A stretch of 37,295 nt of DNA from Lachnospiraceae bacterium (GTDB lineage: Bacteria; Bacillota; Clostridia; Lachnospirales; Lachnospiraceae). Below, piece after piece: positions 5,756 to 14,602 of this stretch; position 1 is the first letter of the stretch, and each line of letters opens with the position of its first letter. Under the pieces are notes generated by a model that was given only the letters and a program-made list of their open reading frames with translations, ran no database searches and was not told where the DNA came from. The translations under genes were made by a program, and so were the position numbers. The stretch lies in the NCBI GenBank assembly GCA_009911035.1, contig QXWO01000055.1, positions 1-37,295 of the forward strand. The letters are read 5' to 3'.

Positions 5756-7354
5756 TTGAGACCCCGCAAGAAAACGATAGTTAATTTCTACTCTCTGTTT
5801 TCGTTCCTTCCCGATCCCTTCTGCCTGATACACATAAATGCTGTCTATCAGCTCTACCAGCATGGAACGGTTCAACTCTGTTACTGTTTCATATTTCCGG
5901 ATGGTTTCCAAAAACTGATTGGTGTTTTGGGTTTTCATTTCCTCAGCTTTTATCTTTGCCTTTAAATCGTTCCGCTTCTGGTTAAGCTCCTTCTGCTCAC
6001 TCTCATAAGCTGATGACATTTTTTCAAACCGTTCATCTGAAATCTTCCTTAAAGCATTCTGCTCAAAGAGCTTCATAATCATATTGTCTATTTCTGCAAT
6101 CCGTTTTTCTGTTGCTTCTAAGTTCTGTCCAAACTGCTGGATTTTCTGTCCGCCGCCCTTTTCACTCAGCTCATGCATTTCTTCAATGAACTGCTCTCCC
6201 AACGATTCCATGTTCCTGATATGCTTCTGGATATCGCCCATGACTATCTGCTTCAATGCGTCATATGAAATCGCATGTGTCGTACATAGATTGCTGTTTC
6301 GTGCATAGGTTCTGCAGCGGAAGCGGGGTTCTCTCCCATTCGGATTTGAAAATGCCATGTTGCGCCCACAGTCAGGGCATTTCACAAGCCCTACAAACAT
6401 ATTGGGGCGTTTTGTTTTATTAGGCTGCTTTTTCACACTGATAAATTTCTGCACCAGTTCAAAAGTTTCCTCGTCAATAATCGGCTCATGGGTATTCCGT
6501 ACTATGATCCATTCCTCTTCGGGAACTGACACAAGTTTTTTGTTCTTGAATGACTTTGTCTGTGTCTTATGGGATACCATATGCCCTAAATACACCTGAT
6601 TTTCCAAGATCATCTTCACATTTTTCCCTACCCAGTCCGTCGGGAACTTAAATCCTGTACTTGTTTCCAGTGTACCGTTTTTCATTGCCCTGTATGCCCT
6701 CGGAATCAAAATTCCATCCTCACATAATGTCCTTGCAATCTGGTGGACGCTGTTACTCTGCTTCGACAGTTCAAAAATGCGTCTGACAACAGGGGCTGTT
6801 TCAGGATCGACCAACAGTTTCCGCTTGTTTTCCGGATCAACCATATAGCCATATGGGGCAAAGGAACCACAGAAGCCGCCACTCAGAGCCATTGTTTTCT
6901 TGACACTGCGGATTTTCTTTGATGTGTCACGTGCATAATACTCATTCATAATGGATTTAAAGGGCATCATCTCGTTTTCATCGAACCTTGTGTCAACATC
7001 ATCATTCAGGGCGATAAACAGGATGTCATTGTTTGGGAATATTTCTTCCACGTAATACATGAACATGGCATTGTTACGCCCGAAACGTGACATATCCTTA
7101 ACCATGATGCCGCTTGACCCTTTGTCATTCATGGCATCCTTGATCATACGGTTCAGGTCTGGTCGGTTGAAGGTAGTCCCGGAAATTCCATCATCCACGT
7201 ACTCTCCTATCACTTCAAAGCCTTTTTCTTTAGCGTGATACCTTAACATCTGCAACTGGTTGGTAATGCTGTTGCTCTCTTTATCAGCATCCCCGTCGTC
7301 TTTGGATAATCGTGCATATAATCTAACCCTTAATTTTGTCTGCTGTTTTAACAT
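5741..7354 (-). CDS. Large serine recombinase (element integrase)
   Basis: This 537-aa protein integrates and excises the element by site-specific recombination. Residues 1-160 form the resolvase catalytic domain: RLYARLSKDDG with the nucleophile Ser17, then YVDDGISGTTFNRP and MVKDMSRFGRN. Residues 175-290 form the recombinase DNA-binding domain (GSFAPYGYMVD onward). A zinc-ribbon follows (CPDCGRNM with CRTYARNSNLC), then a long coiled-coil of residues about 390-490 and a C-terminal beta segment (VEINYRFLAG). The start ATG 7354 has AAAGGAG upstream. The gene lies at the very end of the element next to the split fic gene, as expected for such integrases. It resembles TnpX/Tn4451-type recombinases of Clostridia. 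Confidence 0.95.
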   Translation of the reverse strand: MLKQQTKLRVRLYARLSKDDGDADKESNSITNQLQMLRYHAKEKGFEVIGEYVDDGISGTTFNRPDLNRMIKDAMNDKGSSGIMVKDMSRFGRNNAMFMYYVEEIFPNNDILFIALNDDVDTRFDENEMMPFKSIMNEYYARDTSKKIRSVKKTMALSGGFCGSFAPYGYMVDPENKRKLLVDPETAPVVRRIFELSKQSNSVHQIARTLCEDGILIPRAYRAMKNGTLETSTGFKFPTDWVGKNVKMILENQVYLGHMVSHKTQTKSFKNKKLVSVPEEEWIIVRNTHEPIIDEETFELVQKFISVKKQPNKTKRPNMFVGLVKCPDCGRNMAFSNPNGREPRFRCRTYARNSNLCTTHAISYDALKQIVMGDIQKHIRNMESLGEQFIEEMHELSEKGGGQKIQQFGQNLEATEKRIAEIDNMIMKLFEQNALRKISDERFEKMSSAYESEQKELNQKRNDLKAKIKAEEMKTQNTNQFLETIRKYETVTELNRSMLVELIDSIYVYQAEGIGKERKQRVEINYRFLAGSQCGIT

Positions 7355-7398
7355 TCCTGCTCCTTTCCAACAGCAAACAAACTACTCTGTATAGTATA

Positions 7399-7407
7399 AT
7401 TATATCA
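7399..7407 (-). promoter_or_regulatory. Extended -10 promoter of the recombinase gene
   Basis: The minus strand reads TGATATAAT, an extended -10 box (TGnTATAAT), 45 nt before the recombinase start. No good -35 hexamer is seen, which fits extended -10 promoters. It lies in the spacer between the TnpW-like gene and the recombinase. Confidence 0.5.
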
Positions 7408-7452
7408 CATTTCCACAAATTTTTCATCTATTTGTTGTGCTGTTTTCCCCAA

Positions 7453-7599
7453 TTAGCGGGCACTATTTTCCTGTTCAATCTCCTTCCGGATCAGTCTTTT
7501 TACCAAATACTGCAACTGGACTGAACCGGAAAAGACTGCTGTTACATAAAACGTCGTGTTTCCGATCTGGATTTTTTCCGGCTGCCCTTCCTTTTCCAA
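7453..7599 (-). CDS. TnpW-like small transposon protein
   Basis: A 48-aa gene missed by simple ATG searches. It starts at TTG 7599 behind AGGTGG (5-nt spacing) and ends at TAA 7453. The protein contains IQIGNTTFYVTAVFSG followed by LVKRLIRKEIEQENSAR. The pattern IGxTTFxVxxxF...VKRLI is that of the small TnpW family encoded next to large serine recombinases in Clostridial transposons. Its function is not known. Its place 98 nt upstream of the recombinase, in the same direction, fits that family. Confidence 0.75.
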   Translation of the reverse strand: MEKEGQPEKIQIGNTTFYVTAVFSGSVQLQYLVKRLIRKEIEQENSAR

Positions 7600-7651
7600 G
7601 TTTCCACCTCATTTCCGGGTATCAAAAAAACACCATTGCTGGTGCTTTTTG

Positions 7652-8503
7652 TTATTTTACATTTATGATTTTCCTCAAATACTCCTGCTTTTGTAAATCA
7701 AGCTCCGCATAGACCATGTCTTTATCATCAAGCTCCGTCTGCCCCGTCTGGATGCAGGCTGTACGGCGTATCTGGTTGATCCATTTCCCTTTTTCTGTGT
7801 CAGGGGCTTCGTGGATATGCCCATGCAGGGAAAGCAGCGGCTGTTTCTCTTTAAGGAACCCGTAAATATCTGCTGAACCTATGTCTAAATCCTGATATAG
7901 GAGCTGCCCCAGCCTTAACCCGGCAGGGGGCATATGCATCACATAGACCGTCTGCTGTGGATTTTCCGGCTCCGGCAGTTTTTTCAGGATATCGCCCATA
8001 TGTGGAAGCTCCGTCCTTGAATATTCCAGCCAGTTATATATCCTGTCATACCCGTACTCATTGGAAATACCCGCAACAGGGCTTAACTGTCTTTGTGGGA
8101 TATAATGCGTTTCTGTAACAACCCTGTCTTTACAGCTGAAAGGATGGTCTAATATATGGTTCATCCCAATAAATTCATACCCGCCAACGCAAACTTTTTT
8201 TCCTGCTATATTATGGACGTTTCCAAATTCCCCACAGACCTTTTCAAACAGGGCGTCCACCGCTAGCAGGTCATCATTTCCCAGCATGGCAAGACAGGTA
8301 ATATTGTGCTCTTGAAGTTCAAAAAAATAATCCCTCAAAAACCCGTTGATGAACAAGGGCTGTTCCAAATGCCTTTCTCCAAGTTTAGGAAGCATATCGC
8401 CGCCATTCACAATGACACTGATACCTTCTTCTACGGCAATATCCAGTGACTTCCTGTATTTGCTTTTATCCCCATGTAAATCTGTAACATATAATGCTTT
8501 CAT
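7652..8503 (-). CDS. Calcineurin-like metallophosphoesterase
   Basis: A 283-aa cytoplasmic phosphoesterase with the metal-binding motifs of the calcineurin-like superfamily in order: DLHGDKSKY near the N-terminus (D-x-H), NGGDMLPKLGE, AMLGNDDLL (GND), a histidine in VMHMPPAG, and LHGHIHEAP near the C-terminus. Substrate is unknown; members hydrolyse phosphoesters in nucleotides, nucleic acids or proteins. The ATG at 8503 has AGGTGG 8 nt upstream and is chosen over an in-frame GTG that overlaps this site. It follows the sortase gene with a spacer of about 110 nt. A link to cell-surface or DNA processing functions is not evident. Confidence 0.88.
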   Translation of the reverse strand: MKALYVTDLHGDKSKYRKSLDIAVEEGISVIVNGGDMLPKLGERHLEQPLFINGFLRDYFFELQEHNITCLAMLGNDDLLAVDALFEKVCGEFGNVHNIAGKKVCVGGYEFIGMNHILDHPFSCKDRVVTETHYIPQRQLSPVAGISNEYGYDRIYNWLEYSRTELPHMGDILKKLPEPENPQQTVYVMHMPPAGLRLGQLLYQDLDIGSADIYGFLKEKQPLLSLHGHIHEAPDTEKGKWINQIRRTACIQTGQTELDDKDMVYAELDLQKQEYLRKIINVK

Positions 8504-8614
8504 GCTGTATGCCACCTATCCGAATACCAAAAATACATTTCCCTGATTATACCATATCACAAGACAATTTTCAGTGTATTATTTTGTTTTTTCCCGAAAA
8601 CATACCATATTGTT

Positions 8615-9535
8615 CTATCCGGCCATCTTCCCTGCCACAACAAGGAATCTCCCATTTTTCCCATGAATCCTCCTGTCACAGGTGGCAAGGGTGATGATGC
8701 CGGTGGGAGCGAGGTCTGGTTCTGCATAATACAATGCCCTTCCCTGCAACTCCTCCATCCATGCATTGTAGCTTTCCATATCCTCATGGTTCCTTGTACG
8801 GAAATCCCATTCTTCCAGATCGTCTATGCTGTATTTGACCACTGCCATTACCTGATAGGCGGCGGCACTCCCATAGGCATCTGTGAAATAGATGATACGG
8901 TGTTCCTTCAAATAATCTTCCTTCTCATAATCTAACAGGGTAGAGAACATGGCATCGGAGCCTGCGCCCATGTTGTGACCATAAATGATACGGTTGAAAT
9001 CCCATACCTGCGTGTCCTTATCCATGAAAGGGCATCCGGCGCTGCTCTTTTCCCCTGTGAAATCATGGGAGAGATAAAAGGCATTGTCATCCGTTCCCAC
9101 TACAGGGAAATTAATCAAGGTATCAGGAATACACAGCCAGCCTTTGATATCCTCATTTTCACTGCAAAGTGCATCCCAATCATAGGCTTCCAATCCCTTC
9201 TCCCTCATTTCTGCCTCGTACTCCTGCCTGTACCGCTCTGCATCCGCTTCCATTTCAGAGAAAAGTTCTTCCAGTTCCGCCGCCGCTTCCTTCTGTGACT
9301 GCTCCCTTCCCTCTTCTAAAATAATGTCAAGCTGTGCATAAGCGTCTGCTATCGCCTGATATTTTTCAAGCTGTTTCACTGCCTTGTAACGGAATATCCC
9401 CATGCCAGCCATACAGACAAAGGCAAGGGAAATTCCCACTATGATCTGCACTGCGATCCGCTGTCTTTTCTTTTCCGGCAGGTCAGGGAAAAATTTCTCC
9501 CCAAGCCAGCTAATAAAATATTTTATTTTTTCCAT
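8615..9535 (-). CDS. srtB: Class B sortase
   Basis: A 306-aa membrane-anchored transpeptidase that would attach surface proteins to the cell wall. Residues 28-47 form a transmembrane helix (VQIIVGISLAFVCMAGMG), followed by a long charged coiled-coil stalk (about 50-115). The sortase domain carries His187 in IIYGHNMG, Cys286 in TLATCD, and Arg296 in GKNGRFLV. The WLCIPDTLINFPVV segment and the insert between strands are typical of class B. ATG 9535 with AAGGAAA upstream is chosen over a longer frame to 9643. It lies 215 nt downstream of the large surface protein gene, which is its likely substrate. Confidence 0.92.
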   Translation of the reverse strand: MEKIKYFISWLGEKFFPDLPEKKRQRIAVQIIVGISLAFVCMAGMGIFRYKAVKQLEKYQAIADAYAQLDIILEEGREQSQKEAAAELEELFSEMEADAERYRQEYEAEMREKGLEAYDWDALCSENEDIKGWLCIPDTLINFPVVGTDDNAFYLSHDFTGEKSSAGCPFMDKDTQVWDFNRIIYGHNMGAGSDAMFSTLLDYEKEDYLKEHRIIYFTDAYGSAAAYQVMAVVKYSIDDLEEWDFRTRNHEDMESYNAWMEELQGRALYYAEPDLAPTGIITLATCDRRIHGKNGRFLVVAGKMAG

Positions 9536-9750
9536 GCGTTTCCTTTCTTCTATATACAAATAGCGGCAGATACCAGCACTTTCTAAGAACCGGATATCTG
9601 CCGCCATGATCTCCAATGGCAGGAGCAAAAGCCCCTGCCGCATTTTAAACTGTGGTTATCACAGCATTATTTGATCCCTGCCTGTTCCTGTACCATAAAA
9701 TATATCCTATAATACGCACCCACTACAGGCAGCTTTTCTCCATCTGTCCT

Positions 9751-12700
9751 TCAAGGACAGATTTTCTTCCCTTCAAGCACAGATGCAGCAGCAAGCATAA
9801 CGCCGCACAGCCCAAGGGCAGCAAGAAGATAAAAGGGTGACGCATGGCCAGTCTGGATGACCGGCTCCGTTCCTTTTCCTGCATTTCCATTTCCTCCTTC
9901 CGTTCCGGTATTGGTATCTGTATCTTTATCTGAAGGGCTGCCTGCCGGATTGCCGGAGACAGTGCCGCTTGTATTCTGATTTTTGTCCGAAGTGTTCTTA
10001 TTGTCCTTATCGTTGGTGTTTTCTGTACTGTTATTTTCCGAATCGTCCTTACCGTCATTTTCAGCTTTTTCCCATCTTGCATAGAGGCTGATGCTCCTGC
10101 TGGGCTTATAGGTCTCTCCCTCTGTTCCAATAAATACCTGCCTGTCTGTGTACCAGCCTTTGAAAATGTAGCCCTCACGCTCTGCAGCCGGGAGCTTCAC
10201 ACTGCCGCCTTTTACCACTTTGACAGATGCATTCTTTGTCTTGCCACCATTGACATCATATTTAATCGTATAGGTATTTAAAGATTCATTAGAATTATCT
10301 CCATCCTGTGTTTTGTCTCCACTGTTACTGTCTCCATTTTCTGTATTTCCACTGTTTCCTGAATCTCCATTACCGCCGCTGTTTTCTTTTGATTTTTCCC
10401 ACTTTGCATAAAAGTCTGTATCTCTGGTAATGCGGTAAGCATCATGGTATGCCCCTGCAAACTGCGTCAGGTCATCATCCAGATACCATCCTGTGAAATC
10501 ATACCCTTCACGTTCCGGCATGGGAAGGTAAAGGCTCCCGTCCTTGATGATGGTAAGCTCTTTTACCTTGACCGTTCCTTTTCCTGCATGGAAAGTCACT
10601 TTACAGGTTTCGGGATCAGCGTCATTATCAGAATCTTTTTCAGTTTCCTTTTCCCAAAGTGCATAAGCTGTCATATCCTTAACCGCTTTCATCTCACTGC
10701 CGGGGATTCCAAGAAGGATTCCGCCGTCTTTTTCTGTATACCAGCCAAGGAAACTGTAACCTTCCTTTTCCGTCTTGGGCAGGCGGATGATACTGCCTTT
10801 TTCTGCCTTGATCGGATTTACTTCTTTTCCCCCATCTGCATCAAAAGTAATAGTAACTTTCACTGCCTCCTTCTTCTCAAAATGTGCCTTTAAAGTAATA
10901 TCCCCATGTACAGTAAATTTCTCGCCAGCCTGTCCGGCACAAATATTATCATCAGAAGCTAAGAACCAGCCAAGGAACTCATAGCCTGTCTTACTGCAAG
11001 CCGGAAGGATAATTGCGCTGCCTTTCTCTGCGGAAATGCTTTTCCTTGCAGTCTCGCCACCATCAGCGTCAAAGGTAACGGTGCAGATGACCGTTTCATC
11101 TTCCTTCTTTTCATAACGTGCTTTCAGGATAACATCGGCAGAGACAGTGTATTCTTCCCCTGCTTTCCCGATACAGGTATCGCCATCATACCAGCCAGTA
11201 AATTCGTAACCTTCCTTCGTGCAGTTTGGAAGGGTGACGGTATCTCCTGCTTTTGCAATGATTGTTCCACCTTCCATCTTTCCACCATCCGCATCAAAGG
11301 TAATCGTGCAGGTAACAGCTTCTTTCTTCTCATAACAGGCTATCAAGGTCACATCATCAGAGACAGTGTACTCTTCCCCTGCCTGCCCGGCACAGGTGTC
11401 TCCGTCATACCAGCCGGTAAATACATAACCGTCCTTGGTACAGTCAGGAAGTGTGATGGTATCGCCTACTTTAGCGGTAACGTCTCCCCCTTCCATCTTC
11501 CCGCCGTCTGCGTCAAAGGTAACGGTAGCTTCCGTCTTTTCCCATGCGGCATAATAAAAAGCGTCCTGCTGTGGTGCATAGTGTTTTTCCCCTGCATTCC
11601 CTGCAAATACTGTCAGTGCTTCATCTTCATACCATCCTTTAAAGCTGTAGCCTTTTCTGGAAGCATCCGGGAAAGCAATGTTTGCCCCGGGGATCACCTG
11701 TGCGCTGTCTGTCTTTCCTTCCCCATCATTATAGATATAAGTGAGTGTTACAGGCTCTTTTGCCTCCCATTTCGCATAGAGGTAAAGGTTCCCTGTAAGG
11801 CTTGTCTCCTGCCCCGGCGCATAATCGGTTCCCGTTCCGTCCGGCTCTGTGTTCCAACCAACGAAGTTATAACCGAATCTCACGATATTTCCCATGAGCG
11901 GGAAAATCGCTTCCTGGTCCATAATGGTCACTGTGTCTTTACTGGTATACTTATTCGGATCGGAACACATATCGCTTGACCCTGTGGGGCTGTTGTTGGC
12001 ATCATAGCTGACTGAATATGTCCTGGGTACTTCTGCAAGGTAGAGGTTTTCTCCCCGCTTTTCCGTACAGTAATCCGGGCAGTGCCATACGAACTGTTCT
12101 GTGCTTGCATTTTTATGGTACAGTGTGCCATCGATCAGCACCCTGCCCGGCTTGATGCTGTCAAAGCCGCCAAGCACGAAAGTCGAGGTGCTTTCGAAAT
12201 CTTCATCCAACAGGATGGATGCGCCTGTGTTGTAAAAATAGTGGATGTCACAGGGTTCGTAGCCTATGGAAAGGTTATCTTCCATGACGATATTCCCGGA
12301 TAAGATGATCCCGGTCTCATTCATGTAGCAGATTGCGCCGCCCGCATGGCTGCGCTCTTCTGAAAGGTTTCCGGTAATAGTGCAGTTTCTGATGACAAGC
12401 GGGAGCTCCCCTTCCCCTTTGCCTGTCTGGACCGCACTGCCACGCCCTGCCATGTTCCCGGTAATGGTGCATCCGGTGATATGCGCCAGATGTCCTGTGC
12501 CGGTATAGATCCCGCCGCCATCGTAAGCGGAACGGTTGCCCTCGACCAGACAGTCCGTTACCGTCAGGGATGCGCTGCTGGAAATGCCGCCGCCTGTGGA
12601 GCCTGCTGCATTTCCTGTAAAAGTCATGTTGGAGAGTTCTGCGCTTCCCCGGAGTTCCACTCCGCCGCCCCATGTTGCATAACAGTTTGTGACTGTGCCG

Positions 12701-13647
12701 GATGCAGCTTCCACATGGGAGCCTGCCTCTGACTGGATGCCGCCACCGCCGCCGGATGTATAGCAGTTCCGGACCAGGCCGCCATCCATGGTAAAGCTGC
12801 CGCCACTCTTGATATGTAATGCCCCGGCTGTATGGAGCGGCCTGCCGCTGCCATTGTTTACATAGCCATCAGTATTATAATTATTCTGGAGGGCAGTTCC
12901 GCTCTCCATGGCATAAGAGCCATCCACGTAGATCAGGGGGCTGTTCCAGACTTTGCCGGAATTGTTGAAATCACTATCCAATACTGCGCCGCCATCAAAG
13001 ATGATATCCTGTGTGGTCAGGCTGCCTCCACTGACTGCAAGCAGGACAGTGTCAGTATTCATACCGTAGCTTTTCCCGGCAAATCCATCTTCCCGGCTGA
13101 TTGTTACCGGGTTCCCTGCATCCTCGCTTTTCAGGGTGATGTTATCAGCAGTAATCTCAAGTGTGCCTGATACCCGGCAGTCTCTAAGGACAGTGATCGT
13201 GTCGCCTGCCTGTGCGTTTGCAAAGGCTTCTTCCAGTTCCTCATAACTGGTATCGCCAATCCTTGCCTCATAAATGACCGTAATGTCCTGCTCCTGATTC
13301 GGCTTCCAGTTAGCATACAGCCACATATCCCTTTCCGGTGTGTACTCGCTCCCGGCTGTTCCTACAGCCTTGAAGGTATGCACATTTTCACTTTCGGTTA
13401 CATCCATCCAGCTTTCAAGGTAATGCCCTTCATAAGATGCATCCGGCAGGATAATACTTTCCCCTTTGGGTACAGTGACGCTCTCCGTCTCGCAGGCTCC
13501 CTCATAGGCTTCAAACCTGACCGTATAGGTCTCTTCTTCCTCCGCCGCCCTGACAGGCAGTGGAATGCTCCCAAACACTCCTGCGCCAATGGTGGATAAC
13601 ATGGCGGCACACAGGAGAAGTTTTGAAAATCTTCTTTTTCCTCCCAT
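9751..13647 (-). CDS. Cell-surface protein with beta-helix and InlB-type repeats
   Basis: A 1298-aa secreted protein, probably an adhesin. Residues 1-34 are a signal peptide (LLLCAAMLSTIGAGVFG, cleavage near VRA-AEE). About 120-500 form a right-handed beta-helix with many Gly/Asn/Thr turns (SGGGGGIQSEAG, GRGSAVQTG). One repeat precedes it (about 40-115) and about eight follow. These are InlB B-type (Flg_new/Listeria-Bacteroides) repeats of about 70 aa, with the signature FDADGGK ... GYxFTGWYDG ... YEKKE. Gly/Asn/Ser/Asp-rich linkers separate the last units. The C-terminus has VIQTGHASP, a hydrophobic helix (LLAALGLCGVMLAAASV) and a GKKICP tail, a sorting-signal layout without LPXTG. ATG 13647 has AAGGAAGG upstream. 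Confidence 0.92.
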   Translation of the reverse strand: MGGKRRFSKLLLCAAMLSTIGAGVFGSIPLPVRAAEEEETYTVRFEAYEGACETESVTVPKGESIILPDASYEGHYLESWMDVTESENVHTFKAVGTAGSEYTPERDMWLYANWKPNQEQDITVIYEARIGDTSYEELEEAFANAQAGDTITVLRDCRVSGTLEITADNITLKSEDAGNPVTISREDGFAGKSYGMNTDTVLLAVSGGSLTTQDIIFDGGAVLDSDFNNSGKVWNSPLIYVDGSYAMESGTALQNNYNTDGYVNNGSGRPLHTAGALHIKSGGSFTMDGGLVRNCYTSGGGGGIQSEAGSHVEAASGTVTNCYATWGGGVELRGSAELSNMTFTGNAAGSTGGGISSSASLTVTDCLVEGNRSAYDGGGIYTGTGHLAHITGCTITGNMAGRGSAVQTGKGEGELPLVIRNCTITGNLSEERSHAGGAICYMNETGIILSGNIVMEDNLSIGYEPCDIHYFYNTGASILLDEDFESTSTFVLGGFDSIKPGRVLIDGTLYHKNASTEQFVWHCPDYCTEKRGENLYLAEVPRTYSVSYDANNSPTGSSDMCSDPNKYTSKDTVTIMDQEAIFPLMGNIVRFGYNFVGWNTEPDGTGTDYAPGQETSLTGNLYLYAKWEAKEPVTLTYIYNDGEGKTDSAQVIPGANIAFPDASRKGYSFKGWYEDEALTVFAGNAGEKHYAPQQDAFYYAAWEKTEATVTFDADGGKMEGGDVTAKVGDTITLPDCTKDGYVFTGWYDGDTCAGQAGEEYTVSDDVTLIACYEKKEAVTCTITFDADGGKMEGGTIIAKAGDTVTLPNCTKEGYEFTGWYDGDTCIGKAGEEYTVSADVILKARYEKKEDETVICTVTFDADGGETARKSISAEKGSAIILPACSKTGYEFLGWFLASDDNICAGQAGEKFTVHGDITLKAHFEKKEAVKVTITFDADGGKEVNPIKAEKGSIIRLPKTEKEGYSFLGWYTEKDGGILLGIPGSEMKAVKDMTAYALWEKETEKDSDNDADPETCKVTFHAGKGTVKVKELTIIKDGSLYLPMPEREGYDFTGWYLDDDLTQFAGAYHDAYRITRDTDFYAKWEKSKENSGGNGDSGNSGNTENGDSNSGDKTQDGDNSNESLNTYTIKYDVNGGKTKNASVKVVKGGSVKLPAAEREGYIFKGWYTDRQVFIGTEGETYKPSRSISLYARWEKAENDGKDDSENNSTENTNDKDNKNTSDKNQNTSGTVSGNPAGSPSDKDTDTNTGTEGGNGNAGKGTEPVIQTGHASPFYLLAALGLCGVMLAAASVLEGKKICP

Positions 13648-13680
13648 TTTTTCCTTCCTTTCTTTTTTATTTTAATATCC

Positions 13681-13726
13681 GGCAGGGATGCAGACGGGGA
13701 TTTCTGTTTCCCCGGACTGCCCTGCC
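13681..13726 (-). promoter_or_regulatory. Structured 5' leader of the surface protein gene
   Basis: In the transcript a nested hairpin can form: outer stem GGCAGGG/CCCTGCC, a CAG/CTG middle pair, and inner stem CGGGGA/TCCCCG with loop AACAGAAA. It ends about 20 nt before the ribosome site of the gene at 13647. No known riboswitch class is recognised. Confidence 0.5.
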
Positions 13727-13801
13727 TATAATTTCAGGGGCAGAGCCCCTGTGCTTACAATACGCTGTATCTCAGCGCAGTTTTTCCACACCACCTCCTT
13801 C

Positions 13802-13859
13802 CAGCCAGCCCATGAAAGAACATAACTGCCTGCTGTTATGCGCTTTCATGGAATGGCTG
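13802..13859. repeat. Long imperfect palindrome upstream of the surface protein gene
   Basis: Arms CATGAAAG-AA-CATAAC and GTTATG-CG-CTTTCATG pair over 14 positions around a TGCCTGCT loop, with flanking CAGCC/GGCTG extending the stem. It lacks a T-run, so it looks more like an operator or processing site than a terminator. Confidence 0.55.
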
Positions 13860-13911
13860 CTTTATTTTGCAGTTTCAAAACACTTTGCTCCTTTGCAGTT
13901 TTCCATTTAAT

Positions 13912-13963
13912 AAAAAAAGCCAGTACCCATACGGGGTTTTCATTTGCCCAGCCCCCTACTGGC
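13912..13963 (-). terminator. Rho-independent terminator
   Basis: On the minus strand the stem GCCAGTA/TACTGGC, with further GGGG/CCCC pairing inside, is followed directly by seven T residues (13918-13912). It would end transcripts coming from the XRE regulator genes before the surface protein gene. Confidence 0.8.
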
Positions 13964-14413
13964 AGGGAGTATGCAGGGCGGGATGGCTGGTCCGCTCCAT
14001 AGCCCGTAACAGGGAGCGCTTCCTTTTCCCTGCCCGTCCTCCGGCGTGCTGTTCCGGCTGCCCTCACCGGGCAGAAGTATCATTATGGCTCCCTTAGGGC
14101 TTCCTGCCATGGGAAGCCCCGCACCGGATGCCGCTTGCTGCCTTCCTTCTCCTGTTACGGTCTTTCGGTTTACCCCATATGGGGCAGGCAGGTCATGGCG
14201 AAGCTCCTTGTCCGGCGCAACTTATTCAAGGGGAAACCTCTTAAAGCCACTGCATACTGGTATTCAGTTGTCAAATTTCCTACATTCAGGCGGAAAACCC
14301 AAGGCTATTAAGCCTGTATTAATGATAAAAGATTGTCTGGAATTTTTTTACTCATAAAAGTGGGTATTTTCTCCAATCCTTACCCATCTTTGTGAGTGTC
14401 AGGCTGACTGTCT

Positions 14414-14602
14414 TCAAATTCTGCAATTTTGCACCAAAAATCTGCATAATAAAAGACACCCAAAGATTCCATGCTTCTTTGGATGCCTCCAACAATTTAA
14501 TACATTTTCTCCTGTAACTGTAACCGCCAGCCGGTTATGAATAAAATCATCTTCCATCCTATGCAAATACCATACCGCCAGAAACTCAATCCAGAAATTC
14601 AT
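14414..14602 (-). CDS. Small hypothetical protein (62 aa), doubtful
   Basis: A 62-codon frame beginning MNFWIEFLAVWYLHRMEDDF overlaps the end of the XRE gene by 17 nt. No ribosome site of standard form is visible, though reinitiation after the overlapping stop is possible. The composition (many aromatic residues, a cysteine-rich tail) gives no family match. It may be a chance frame. Confidence 0.3.
   Translation of the reverse strand: MNFWIEFLAVWYLHRMEDDFIHNRLAVTVTGENVLNCWRHPKKHGIFGCLLLCRFLVQNCRI

Larger units (their letters stand above)
13648..14413. other. Long non-coding, hairpin-rich region
   Basis: About 765 bp between the surface protein gene and the small frame at 14414. No gene is supported in either direction; frames here lack ribosome sites. 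It holds a leader hairpin (13681-13726), an AGGGGC/GCCCCT hairpin (13734-13749), a long imperfect hairpin (13802-13859), a minus-strand terminator (13912-13963), and an imperfect 16-bp inverted repeat at 14351-14366 and 14381-14396. This is the upstream region of the surface protein gene. Confidence 0.6.

Noticed and set aside
9617-9638. GGCAGG-AGC/GC-CCCTGCC hairpin between the surface protein and sortase genes
   Set aside because: It has no T-run and is short. It could be an mRNA processing site, but I cannot support a specific function.
10000-11800. Possible CRISPR-like or tandem DNA repeat array
   Set aside because: The regular spacing of about 200 nt reflects the 70-residue InlB-type protein repeats, and the units differ too much to be CRISPR repeats.
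12317-12673. Open frames of 60-120 codons antisense or in alternative frames within the surface protein gene
   Set aside because: They have repetitive His/Arg-rich composition from the repeat DNA, no ribosome sites, and lie inside a clear 1298-aa gene.
13846-14067. 73-codon minus-strand frame upstream of the surface protein gene
   Set aside because: It covers the terminator hairpin at 13912-13963 and lacks a ribosome site, so it is unlikely to be translated.
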